From Brevundimonas sp. UBA7635 (GTDB taxonomy: Bacteria; Pseudomonadota; Alphaproteobacteria; Caulobacterales; Caulobacteraceae), in assembly GCA_002483865.1 (NCBI GenBank), contig DLIT01000186.1:2061-13182 (forward strand): DNA of 11,122 bases. Direction: 5' to 3'. The notes under the pieces were generated by a model. It had not been told where the DNA came from. It did no database searches and saw only the letters and a program-made list of their open reading frames with translations. Made by a program: the position numbers and the translations under genes. Below are positions 1 through 6,931 of the stretch, in pieces. Numbering within the stretch: position 1 is the stretch's first letter; each line of letters begins with the position of its first letter.

Positions 1-48
1 GCCCCCCTGTTGCACCGACGCTATCTCGGCGGCGAAATCTCTTAGAAG

Positions 49-77
49 TTGTAATTTCTCAATCCATACGATTTAAG
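49..77 (+). promoter_or_regulatory. Candidate sigma-70 promoter of the MmeI-like gene
   Basis: TTGTAA (49-54) and TTTAAG (72-77) are separated by exactly 17 bases, each matching 4 of 6 consensus positions. The stretch is AT-rich compared with the surrounding GC-rich DNA. A small dyad GAAAT (34-38) / ATTTC (54-58) overlaps the -35 element and could hold a regulator, but 5-bp arms are weak evidence. The rest of 1-103 shows no recognisable gene. The placement is by eye only. Confidence 0.35.
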
Positions 78-103
78 GTTGTGGCCTGGGAGGGCTGCAA
101 TCC

Positions 104-3100
104 ATGGACGTGGAAGACTTCATCCGTCGCTGGTCCGACGCGCCGATCAGCGAACGGGCGCATTATCAGACCTTTATCGGGCAGCTTTGTCGCCTGATCG
201 GGGTCGGGGCCCCTGACGACGACAGGGCGGGCGACATGGACTACTGCTTCGAGCGGCCGGTCCGGTTTCTGCATGAGGATGGCAGCAGCCATCCCGGCTA
301 TATCGACTGCTATCGACGCGGGGCCTTTGTCCTGGAGGCCAAGCAGTCGGGCAAGCGGGCGGCGGGCGGGGCCCTGGACCCCCAGCCGCAACTGGCCCTG
401 TTCGGTCATCGCGTGCGCCGGTCGGGCGGGCAGAGGCCCGAAACCCTGCCGACCCTGATGCGCAATGCCAAGCGCCAGGCGGAGGCCTATGCCAAGGCGC
501 TGGACGAATGGCCGCCGTTTCTGGTCGTTGTCGATGTTGGCCGGGCGATCGAGTTGTGGTCGGACTTTGGTCGCCAGGGCAAGGCCTATGTGCCCTTTCC
601 CGACCGCGCCCGCTACCGCATCGAAATGGCCCAGCTGAGGGATGAGGCGGTGCGCGAGCGCCTGCGCCGGGTCTGGCTGGAGCCGATGAGCCTGGACCCC
701 GCTGCGCGGGTGGCCGAGGTCACGACCGACATCGCCGGGCGGCTGGCCTGGCTGGTGCGCTCGATCGGATCGCGCGTGCCGCTGGGACCGGACGGGCGAC
801 CCGATGCCATAGCCCGCTCGGCGCGGGCCAATCAGACGGCCCTGTTCGTCATGCAGTGCATCTTTGCCATGTTTGCCGACAGCGTGAACCTGATAGAGGA
901 TCATGGCTTTCGGCGGTTCCTGGAATCCTATCGCGGTCACGCCGACCAGTTCCATCTTGGAGCCGGGGATTTCTTTCGTCGTATGGACGAGGGCGGGCAT
1001 TGTTCGGCCATTCGCCAGACGCTGCGGCGGTTCAACGGCGGCCTGTTCCAGCACGTGGCGGCCCTGCCGATTACCGAGGCCGAGCTGGAGGCGTTGATTG
1101 CAGCGGCGCAGAGGGACTGGGCCTCGGTGGAGCCAGCCATCTTCGGCAGTTTGCTGGAGCAGGCCCTGCACCCGGACGAGCGATCCGAGCTGGGGGCTCA
1201 TTATACGCCGCGGGCCTTTGTCGAGCGGCTGGTCGAGCCGGTGATCATGGAGCCCCTGCGGGCCGACTGGGAGGCGGTCGAGGCCAGCGCCATCGGCCTC
1301 TATATGGCGGGCGACGAGACCGGGGCGCGCGCCCTGGTGCGGGCCTTCCACCGGGACCTGTGCCGTATCCGCGTGCTGGACCCGGCATGTGGCACAGGCA
1401 ACTTCCTCTATGTCGCCATGGGCATGATGAAGGAGCTGGAGGGCGAGGTGGTCGCTGTTCTGGCCGAGTTGGGCGAGCGACAGGGCTCCCTGGCCCTGGA
1501 TGGCCATACGGTCAGTCCCGAGCAGTTCTGGGGCCTGGAGAAAAACGCCTATGCAGCCTGGATCGCCGAGATGGTGATGTGGATTGGCTATCTGCAGTGG
1601 CACTTCCGGGTCTATGGCGATGCTCAGCCCAGCGAGCCGATCCTGCGCAACTTCAACAAGATTCGTCAGACCGATGCTCTCCTGACCTGGTCGCGTCAGG
1701 AGCTGGTGCGCGATGGCGCGGGGCGGGTGGTGACGCGGCACGGCTCCCGTCGCAGGGGTGAGTTGCCTGATCTGTTCAAGGCCGATGAAGGCCGGGAAGT
1801 AGTGCGGCTGATCGATCCGTGCCGGACGCCATGGCCTGATGTGCATTTCATCATCGGCAATCCGCCCTTCATCGGGGCCAAGGATCAGAGACGCGAGCTG
1901 GGCGACGGCTATGTCGATGCCCTATGGCAGGTCCGGCAAGGCCGGTTTCGATCGGCCGATCTGGTTACTGCCTGGTGGGATCGGGCTGCGGAGATCCTGA
2001 CTACCAGAGGTTCAAGCCTGCGCCGGTTCGGTTTCATCACCACCAATTCGATCACCCAGACCTTTTCGCGTCGGGTGTTGGAACATCATCTGAAGGGGGA
2101 ACCCCCCATGCGGCTGGTGTTTGCTATTCCGGACCACCCGTGGATCAAGGGCCAGGACCGCGCAAACGTCCGCATCGCCATGACCGTGGCCGAACGTGGG
2201 GAACCGGATGGACAGGGGCGGCTCTTGCGCGTGGTATGTGAAAACGGTCTGAACACCGACGCCCCCGAGGTCCTGTGTCAGGACGTCCGTGGCGTCATCG
2301 CCGTGGATTTGACGGTTCACAGTGGGATGTCAGAGGCCATGCCTTTGAAGTCGAATGCTCTGCTGGCCTCACGCGGCGTCCAGTTGATGGGGGCGGGCTT
2401 CATGTTGGACCCTGAGAGGGCCCGGGCCTTGCTGGATGCCTCCTCCGCCGAGGTGGCCTCACCCCTCAGGCCCTACCGCAATGGCAGGGATCTGGCCGAT
2501 CGCTCTCGCGGGGCGCAGGTGATCGATCTGTTCGGCTGGGATGAAGGCGAAGCACGGAGGCAGCACCCAGCCCTGTTCCAGCATCTTCTGGAAACGGTGA
2601 AGCCCGAGCGTGACCGTAACAAGCGAGCCAGCTATCGCAACAACTGGTGGATTTTCGGCGAGCCGCGGCGCGAGCTTCGTTCCGCTCTGTCCGGACTGGA
2701 TCGCTATATCGTCACGGTCGAGACGGCCAAGCACAGGTGGTTCCGCTTCCTGGATGCCGACATCCTGCCTGACAACAAGCTGGTGGTTGTGGCCAGCCAG
2801 GATTCGGCCGTGCTAGGCGTCCTGTCTTCATGGGCGCATCACCAGTGGTATCTGGCCAACTCAGGCCGGATCGGCGTCTATGACGAGGATGCCGTCTATG
2901 TGAAAGGGCGCTGCTTTGACAGCTTTCCCTTTCCTGACATGACCCAGGGCCAAGCGCGTGAGATTGCGATCTTGGCGGAGGAAATCGACGGTTTGCGTCA
3001 GCGGGTACTGGCCCGCCACGATTTCCTGACCATGACAGGGCTCTATAATGCCCGGACTTTGTTGCAGACCGGCGGGCCTCGCACACCGCTCGAGCACGAG

Positions 3101-3580
3101 GTCCATCAGGCAGGATGCATCGGTCTGCTGGACCATCTGCATCAACGGCTGGATCAGGCGGTGAATCATGCCTATGGCTGGCCAAAGGACGTATCAGCCC
3201 AGGCTGCCGTCCAGGCCTTGGTTATTCTGAACCGCCAGCGTCGGTCGGAGGAGGAGGTCGGACAGTTCCGCTTCCTTCGTCCCGACTACCAGGCCAGTCG
3301 TATCGGCGTGGCGCACCGGCCGCGCCAAGCTGAGGCTGACTTGAGCGTGGAAGCCAGCCTTCCGATCCTGCCAGACGCGCCGGGCCCCCTGGCGGTGGCC
3401 CTGCTGCAGGCTCTGCGCAGCGAAGGCTTGCCTGTGGGGCCGGCGGCCCTGGCCTCTCGGTTTAGCGGGCGTAGCGGACGGCGGACAGAAGATCGTATCG
3501 CTCAGACCCTGGCGGTTTTGGCGGTGGCGGGCACGGTCCAGCGGACCGAACACGGCTGGTTCGCCCCGCGTCGGTCCTGA
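104..3580 (+). CDS. MmeI-like type IIL/IIG restriction-modification enzyme (fused endonuclease and N6-adenine DNA methyltransferase)
   Basis: This is a single-chain enzyme of 1158 residues that should both methylate adenine in its recognition site and cut DNA at a fixed distance from it. Residues D68, E78 and K80 form a D-x9-E-x-K nuclease motif, with the same spacing as the MmeI active site. A helical spacer follows at about 200-370. The methyltransferase core (about 370-720) has motif I DPACGTGNF at 426-434, which binds S-adenosylmethionine, and motif IV NPPF at 586-589, the amino-methyltransferase catalytic loop. Residues about 760-945 occupy the place of the target recognition domain, and about 965-1085 match the MmeI-type C-terminal region (LYNAR, AYGWP). 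Residues 1085-1158 are extra: MmeI itself is about 919 residues long. They look like a small winged-helix domain. The ATG at 104 is preceded by GGGAGGG (88-94), 9 bases away. No separate specificity or nuclease gene adjoins it, as expected for this family. The recognition sequence cannot be read from the protein. A BREX PglX is less likely because of the N-terminal nuclease motif. Confidence 0.9.
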   Translation: MDVEDFIRRWSDAPISERAHYQTFIGQLCRLIGVGAPDDDRAGDMDYCFERPVRFLHEDGSSHPGYIDCYRRGAFVLEAKQSGKRAAGGALDPQPQLALFGHRVRRSGGQRPETLPTLMRNAKRQAEAYAKALDEWPPFLVVVDVGRAIELWSDFGRQGKAYVPFPDRARYRIEMAQLRDEAVRERLRRVWLEPMSLDPAARVAEVTTDIAGRLAWLVRSIGSRVPLGPDGRPDAIARSARANQTALFVMQCIFAMFADSVNLIEDHGFRRFLESYRGHADQFHLGAGDFFRRMDEGGHCSAIRQTLRRFNGGLFQHVAALPITEAELEALIAAAQRDWASVEPAIFGSLLEQALHPDERSELGAHYTPRAFVERLVEPVIMEPLRADWEAVEASAIGLYMAGDETGARALVRAFHRDLCRIRVLDPACGTGNFLYVAMGMMKELEGEVVAVLAELGERQGSLALDGHTVSPEQFWGLEKNAYAAWIAEMVMWIGYLQWHFRVYGDAQPSEPILRNFNKIRQTDALLTWSRQELVRDGAGRVVTRHGSRRRGELPDLFKADEGREVVRLIDPCRTPWPDVHFIIGNPPFIGAKDQRRELGDGYVDALWQVRQGRFRSADLVTAWWDRAAEILTTRGSSLRRFGFITTNSITQTFSRRVLEHHLKGEPPMRLVFAIPDHPWIKGQDRANVRIAMTVAERGEPDGQGRLLRVVCENGLNTDAPEVLCQDVRGVIAVDLTVHSGMSEAMPLKSNALLASRGVQLMGAGFMLDPERARALLDASSAEVASPLRPYRNGRDLADRSRGAQVIDLFGWDEGEARRQHPALFQHLLETVKPERDRNKRASYRNNWWIFGEPRRELRSALSGLDRYIVTVETAKHRWFRFLDADILPDNKLVVVASQDSAVLGVLSSWAHHQWYLANSGRIGVYDEDAVYVKGRCFDSFPFPDMTQGQAREIAILAEEIDGLRQRVLARHDFLTMTGLYNARTLLQTGGPRTPLEHEVHQAGCIGLLDHLHQRLDQAVNHAYGWPKDVSAQAAVQALVILNRQRRSEEEVGQFRFLRPDYQASRIGVAHRPRQAEADLSVEASLPILPDAPGPLAVALLQALRSEGLPVGPAALASRFSGRSGRRTEDRIAQTLAVLAVAGTVQRTEHGWFAPRRS

Positions 3581-3590
3581 TGATTACGGT

Positions 3591-3962
3591 TCAGGCGGGC
3601 GCAATGGCCCGCAGCAGGGCATCGCGGATAGTGTTTTCGGTAAAAGGCTTCTGGATGGTCGGGCGACCGCGCCATTGTTCAGGCAGACCGCTTTCCCCAT
3701 AGCCGGTCGAGAAGACAACTGGCACGTTGCGGGCCAGCAGGGCTTCGGCCACCGGAAACACCTCGCGCCCGGCGACATTCACGTCCAGCAGGGCGGCATC
3801 AAGTTTGGGGGTGTTGGACGCAGCCTGCAAACCGTCATCAATATTGGATTCCGGGCCGATTACTTCGCAGCCCATGTCCTCAAGGATGGTTTCGAGCAGC
3901 ATGGCCACCAGGGATTCGTCTTCGATGACCAGAACTCGTCGGCCTTCCAGGGCGGTTGTCAT
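3591..3962 (-). CDS. Single-domain response regulator, partner of the upstream HWE kinase
   Basis: This 123-residue protein consists of one receiver (CheY-like) domain with no output domain. Visible key residues are the acidic pocket E14-D15, the phospho-acceptor D60 in LLDVNV, T86 in FSTGYG, and K105 in QKPF. The FSTGY stretch resembles the FAT-GUY signature of alphaproteobacterial single-domain regulators that relay phosphate among HWE kinases (established for that family; S85 replaces the usual alanine here). Its ATG overlaps the kinase stop in TAATG and has a good Shine-Dalgarno AAGGA (3969-3973) 6 bases upstream. The two proteins are therefore probably made from one message and work as a pair. 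The gene ends 10 bases from the convergent MmeI-like gene. It likely acts as a phosphate sink or shuttle in the cytoplasm; its downstream target is unknown. Confidence 0.88.
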   Translation of the reverse strand: MTTALEGRRVLVIEDESLVAMLLETILEDMGCEVIGPESNIDDGLQAASNTPKLDAALLDVNVAGREVFPVAEALLARNVPVVFSTGYGESGLPEQWRGRPTIQKPFTENTIRDALLRAIAPA

Positions 3963-5455
3963 TATGCGTCCTTCGAAAGTGGTATCGAAAACTCTGCCTT
4001 GAATCCGCTCGAGGTGTAAAAGGTTTCCACCTTGCCAGCGAGATCGTGGCGTACATTGCGTTCAATCAGGCGGCTGCCAAAGCCGCGGCGTCGCGGGGGC
4101 GCGGTGGGCGGGCCGCCGTCCTCGATCCAGGTCAGGTCAAGGCGGCTGCCCTCATTGGCCAGGCACCAGTCAACGAAAACACGGCCCCCGCCGGACGACA
4201 GGGCACCATATTTGGCCGCATTGGTCGCCAACTCGTGGAAGATCATGCCCATGGAAACGGCGGTGGCGGGATCCAGCGCCACCTTTGGGCCATTGAGTGA
4301 CAAACGCGACGAGCCATAGGCGGCGATCTCATGCTCAATGACCGCGCGCAATTCGGCCCCTTCCCACAGGCTTTGGGTCAAAAGGTCGTGGGTGTGTGAC
4401 AGAGCCAGGATACGGGCCTGGAAAGTCTCGGCAAAGCTGGAGGGATCCTGATGCGACCGCGCCGTCTGCATGGCAATGGACTGGACGGTCGCGAGGGTGT
4501 TCTTCACCCGGTGGTTCAGTTCGTCGATCATCAGCTTCTGGCGCTGGGCGGCAAGAACGGATTCCGTCACATCATGACCCTGGACAAAGACGCCGGAGAT
4601 CTGGCCGTCCGGTTCGCGCAGCGGCTGGAACATGAAGTCGATGTAGCGGGTCTCCCAGACGTCGCGCGACGGATAACTGAGCATGATGGGGCTCTGCCGG
4701 CCTTGGAATGGTTCACCGGTGGCGTAAACCGCGTCCATTGCGTCGTGATACCCTTGGGTGGCCAGTTCGGGCAGGGCTTCGCGGGCGGGTATGCCGACGA
4801 TGTCGCGGTGCCCTAGCAGTTCGGCACAGGCGACATTCATTCGCTGCAGGCGGTGTTCCGGCCCGGTCAGAATGGCCACGAAGCCGGGAGCCTGGGCGAA
4901 CATTTCCAGCAGTTGGGTGCGTTCCCTGGCCAAGCGCCGGTTGTCGGCCTGGATCGTGGCGGCCCGCCGATAGCTGCCATCGCCCATAATGTCGTGAATC
5001 GCATCCACCAGGTCGCCGGTGCCAAGGGCCGAAGCCAGATGGCGAAGATTCAGGGATTCAGTAACATCCTGGGTATGCTGGAGGATATGGGTGACGCGGC
5101 CCTCGGAATCCTTGATCGGCGTGTGGGTCGCGCTCCAGTAGCGGTCCTGGATCGCGGGCTTGCCACTGGCATCGATAAGGGTCAGCGGATAGTGGACCAA
5201 GGGCATCAGATGAGGCTCTCCCGTCGTGATGACCTCATTCAGAGAATGGCGCAATTCCTCGACGCCGGGACTGCCCGCCCCGTCGAAAACCTCAAAAAGG
5301 TTGCGGCCTATCAGATCCTCTCGACGAGATTGGGTCGCATCCAGATAGGCAGAATTCATCCCGGCATACCGGAATTGGGCATCCAGAATCATATAGGGAT
5401 TTGGCGAGGCATTGAATGCTGTGACCAAATCGACGGTTTCAGCCACTTTAAGCAC
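3962..5455 (-). CDS. PAS-PAS sensor histidine kinase, HWE family
   Basis: This is a soluble sensor kinase of 497 residues from the chosen GTG start, with no membrane segment. PAS1 covers about residues 10-134, a short charged helical linker follows, and PAS2 covers about 182-299. The phospho-acceptor is H315 in ELNHRVKN. The ATPase domain has H407 and N412 in the N-box (HELATNAAKYG), W443-I-E445 in the G1 region, and GFGSRLIER. The N-box histidine and the WxE motif define the HWE family. Neither PAS domain shows the flavin-binding cysteine motif of LOV domains, so the signal is unknown. I chose the start at 5455 because AAGGAG (5461-5466) lies 5 bases upstream. An ATG at 5494 (510 residues) and a TTG at 5539 (525 residues) are in frame but have weaker or no ribosome site. 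It autophosphorylates and should pass phosphate to the coupled response regulator. HWE kinases often feed the general stress response, but no anti-sigma or EcfG gene is seen here. Confidence 0.9.
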   Translation of the reverse strand: MLKVAETVDLVTAFNASPNPYMILDAQFRYAGMNSAYLDATQSRREDLIGRNLFEVFDGAGSPGVEELRHSLNEVITTGEPHLMPLVHYPLTLIDASGKPAIQDRYWSATHTPIKDSEGRVTHILQHTQDVTESLNLRHLASALGTGDLVDAIHDIMGDGSYRRAATIQADNRRLARERTQLLEMFAQAPGFVAILTGPEHRLQRMNVACAELLGHRDIVGIPAREALPELATQGYHDAMDAVYATGEPFQGRQSPIMLSYPSRDVWETRYIDFMFQPLREPDGQISGVFVQGHDVTESVLAAQRQKLMIDELNHRVKNTLATVQSIAMQTARSHQDPSSFAETFQARILALSHTHDLLTQSLWEGAELRAVIEHEIAAYGSSRLSLNGPKVALDPATAVSMGMIFHELATNAAKYGALSSGGGRVFVDWCLANEGSRLDLTWIEDGGPPTAPPRRRGFGSRLIERNVRHDLAGKVETFYTSSGFKAEFSIPLSKDA

Positions 5456-5460
5456 ACGAA

Positions 5461-5466
5461 CTCCTT
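5461..5466 (-). promoter_or_regulatory. Shine-Dalgarno deciding the kinase start
   Basis: Read on the minus strand this is AAGGAG, 5 bases before a GTG codon (5455-5453). It is the strongest ribosome site among the three in-frame start options, so it favours GTG over the ATG at 5494, which has only an AGG 9 bases upstream, and over the TTG at 5539. Confidence 0.55.
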
Positions 5467-5550
5467 GGCATTGGCCCCCTAACGCCGCTGACATGGGATG
5501 GTGCCTGGTCTTTTGCAGATATGATGATTTCTGACCCAATGGTCATTTAA

Positions 5551-5579
5551 ATAACACTGCCACCCCATTACCGGCTCAA
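5551..5579 (-). promoter_or_regulatory. Candidate sigma-70 promoter for the kinase-regulator operon
   Basis: On the minus strand TTGAGC (5579-5574) and TGTTAT (5556-5551) are separated by 17 bases. Each element matches 4 of 6 consensus positions. Transcription would begin near 5544, giving a leader of about 90 bases to the GTG start. This suggests that the operon is expressed independently of the cytosine methyltransferase gene upstream. It is a by-eye call. Confidence 0.35.
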
Positions 5580-5609
5580 TCGCCTACGGCAAAGGTGGTT
5601 CCATTCCTG

Positions 5610-5639
5610 TTTCATTTCGAAACGTGAAAGCTGGTTTCA
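5610..5639 (-). repeat. Overlapping short inverted repeats at the 3' end of the cytosine methyltransferase gene
   Basis: Three arms lie in a row: TTTCA (5610-5614), TGAAA (5625-5629) and TTTCA (5635-5639). The middle arm can pair with either neighbour, and a TTTCGAAA palindrome (5615-5622) lies between the first two. The last arm contains the stop codon. Mutually exclusive hairpins are possible, but the stems are only 5 bp and AT-rich. There is no clear run of T after them, so a terminator role is weak. Confidence 0.3.
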
Positions 5640-6809
5640 GGCGACTTCCTGCAGGCTGTCGTGATAGCCAAGTCCGGACAAAGGCTCCAGGATATGGCGG
5701 GCCAGATGCTTGACGACCGGAGCCACGACCCCGTCACCCGTCAGATGATAGGCGTCGTTATAATGACGGGGCAGGACATAGTTGTCGCTGAGTCCCATCA
5801 GCCGGGCCGTCTCGCGCGCAGAAATCAGACGTGACCGCACCTTGCGGCCGTCGACCACCAGCAGAACCTGACGGCTTGAACCACCCGAGGGCGTGCGCAG
5901 GCAGCCAGCCACGTCATCAAAGCGGACCTCGGCGCGCTGGATTTTGTTGCCGTCCGCATCGCGCCGGGTGCGACGATAAACGCCGCCGACCATGCGCCGA
6001 CCGGCCCGTTTGGCCGCTGCAACCTTGGCCAGATGCAGCGGAGACATCATGTCCAGCAGCTTGCGCGTTTCGGCATAGGGGTGCCAGGCGACGCTTTTGG
6101 GCTTTTCCTCGATGATGTCGGCAAAGGTGGTGATCCGGCGTTCAGGCGTCGGGATGTTCCACCACAGCAAGGCTTCGGTCACATCGAGCGGCAGGCGCGC
6201 CACCGCGCGGCGCAGGGCGCGGGTGTGGAACGGCTCCATCGGCTCGGGAGAGAGAAGTTCCGGTGCGATCACGACGTCGGGGCTGACCCCGATGACGAAC
6301 AGGCGCGGGCGCGACTGGGGCACGAACAGGTCGGCATTGATGACCACGGCCCCATAACGATAGCCCGCCTGGGCAAAGGTCCGGCAGATGGCCTCGAAAT
6401 CCTGCCCCCCCTTGGACGTCAGGGCCCCACAGACATTTTCGACCGCCACAACGCGTGGAGCGCGACCTTCCTCGATCAGGCCATGGATCAACTGCCAAAA
6501 GGCATAGAAGGTGCCCGACCGCTCGCCCCTGAGGCCGCCACCCCGTCCCGCAAGCGAGAGGTCCTGACAGGGGAAGCTGCCCCAGGCCATGTCGGCTTGA
6601 CCCGGCAGTTGGGCGGTCTGCAGGTCGCGGATGTCGGCCACGGTAAATTCGCCGCCAGTGCCCCAGTTGGCCTGGTAGGAAAATCCCTTCTTGACGTCGA
6701 AGTCATTGGCGAACAGGCAGGTCCAGTTCGGCCCCAGACCGGCGCGCACCATCCCGCCACCGGCGAAGAACTCATAGAAGCTGGGCGATGTGGTGCGAGA
6801 CTCGGACAT
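5637..6809 (-). CDS. DNA (cytosine-5-)-methyltransferase, apparently solitary
   Basis: This enzyme of 390 residues transfers a methyl group from S-adenosylmethionine to carbon 5 of cytosine in DNA. Visible motifs in order are motif I FEFFAGGG-like (Y12-EFFAGGG-19), motif IV GSFPCQDLS with catalytic C81, motif VI E124-N-V, motif VIII QSRPR at 165-169, a target-recognition stretch around 260-310, and near the end the motif IX/X-like RLMGLSDNY and GDGVVAPVVKHLA. The set appears complete and the length is normal for the family. No partner endonuclease or Vsr repair gene is adjacent, so it is likely a solitary methylase. The ATG at 6809 is the only usable start: no other start codon lies between motif I and the in-frame upstream stop at 6863-6861. 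It has no recognisable Shine-Dalgarno, and its start codon is part of a strong inverted repeat. It diverges from the Hsp70-like gene. The target sequence is unknown. Confidence 0.9.
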   Translation of the reverse strand: MSESRTTSPSFYEFFAGGGMVRAGLGPNWTCLFANDFDVKKGFSYQANWGTGGEFTVADIRDLQTAQLPGQADMAWGSFPCQDLSLAGRGGGLRGERSGTFYAFWQLIHGLIEEGRAPRVVAVENVCGALTSKGGQDFEAICRTFAQAGYRYGAVVINADLFVPQSRPRLFVIGVSPDVVIAPELLSPEPMEPFHTRALRRAVARLPLDVTEALLWWNIPTPERRITTFADIIEEKPKSVAWHPYAETRKLLDMMSPLHLAKVAAAKRAGRRMVGGVYRRTRRDADGNKIQRAEVRFDDVAGCLRTPSGGSSRQVLLVVDGRKVRSRLISARETARLMGLSDNYVLPRHYNDAYHLTGDGVVAPVVKHLARHILEPLSGLGYHDSLQEVA

Positions 6810-6831
6810 TCGCGGCCACTGTGTCCGAGTC
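6799..6831. promoter_or_regulatory. Perfect 10-bp inverted repeat spanning the cytosine methyltransferase start codon
   Basis: GACTCGGACA (6799-6808) and TGTCCGAGTC (6822-6831) are perfect reverse complements separated by 13 bases. The left arm covers the second and third bases of the ATG and the next codons of the methyltransferase gene. As DNA it looks like an operator with half-sites centred 23 bp apart in the divergent region. As RNA from the methyltransferase gene it would fold into a GC-rich hairpin that sequesters the start codon. The symmetry is seen directly; either function is inferred. Confidence 0.6.
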
Positions 6832-6872
6832 GGCCACCGGGGTCTATTTCTGCGGTAAACTCATCCACCGCC

Positions 6873-6900
6873 TTGACCTGAGCGGGCAGGGGACTAGGAA
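6873..6900 (+). promoter_or_regulatory. Weak candidate promoter of the Hsp70-like gene
   Basis: TTGACC (6873-6878) is a good -35 match (5 of 6). TAGGAA (6895-6900), 16 bases later, is a poor -10 element. It is the best match seen in the 122-bp divergent region and would give a leader of about 25 bases. Confidence 0.25.
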
Positions 6901-6931
6901 CCCGCCTCCTTCTGCTCCCCCAGGTCCCGTC

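Noticed and set aside
59..1846. A 595-codon open frame on the minus strand inside the MmeI-like gene
   Set aside because: Long antisense frames are common in GC-rich coding DNA. This one has no recognisable domains, and the plus-strand product shows conserved motifs across the whole span.
104..3580. Identity as PglX of a BREX system or as an HsdM subunit
   Set aside because: The D-x9-E-x-K nuclease motif near residue 70 and the C-terminal LYNAR/AYGWP region fit MmeI. No other BREX or type I genes are adjacent.
3576..3595. CCTGA / TCAGG dyad between the convergent MmeI-like and response-regulator genes as a terminator
   Set aside because: The arms are 5 bp with a 10-base loop, three of the five bases are just the two facing TGA stop codons, and there is no T run.
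5578..5602. An EcfG-type general-stress promoter (GGAAC ... CGATT on the minus strand) upstream of the HWE kinase
   Set aside because: The spacing is 15 rather than 16-17 and the -10 half is CGATT rather than CGTT. A sigma-70-like pair with correct spacing lies just downstream.
6788..6931. A 48-residue N-terminal extension of the Hsp70-like protein
   Set aside because: It would overlap the divergent methyltransferase start and encodes unconserved-looking sequence. The ATG at 6932 begins just before the phosphate-1 loop and has a plausible ribosome site.
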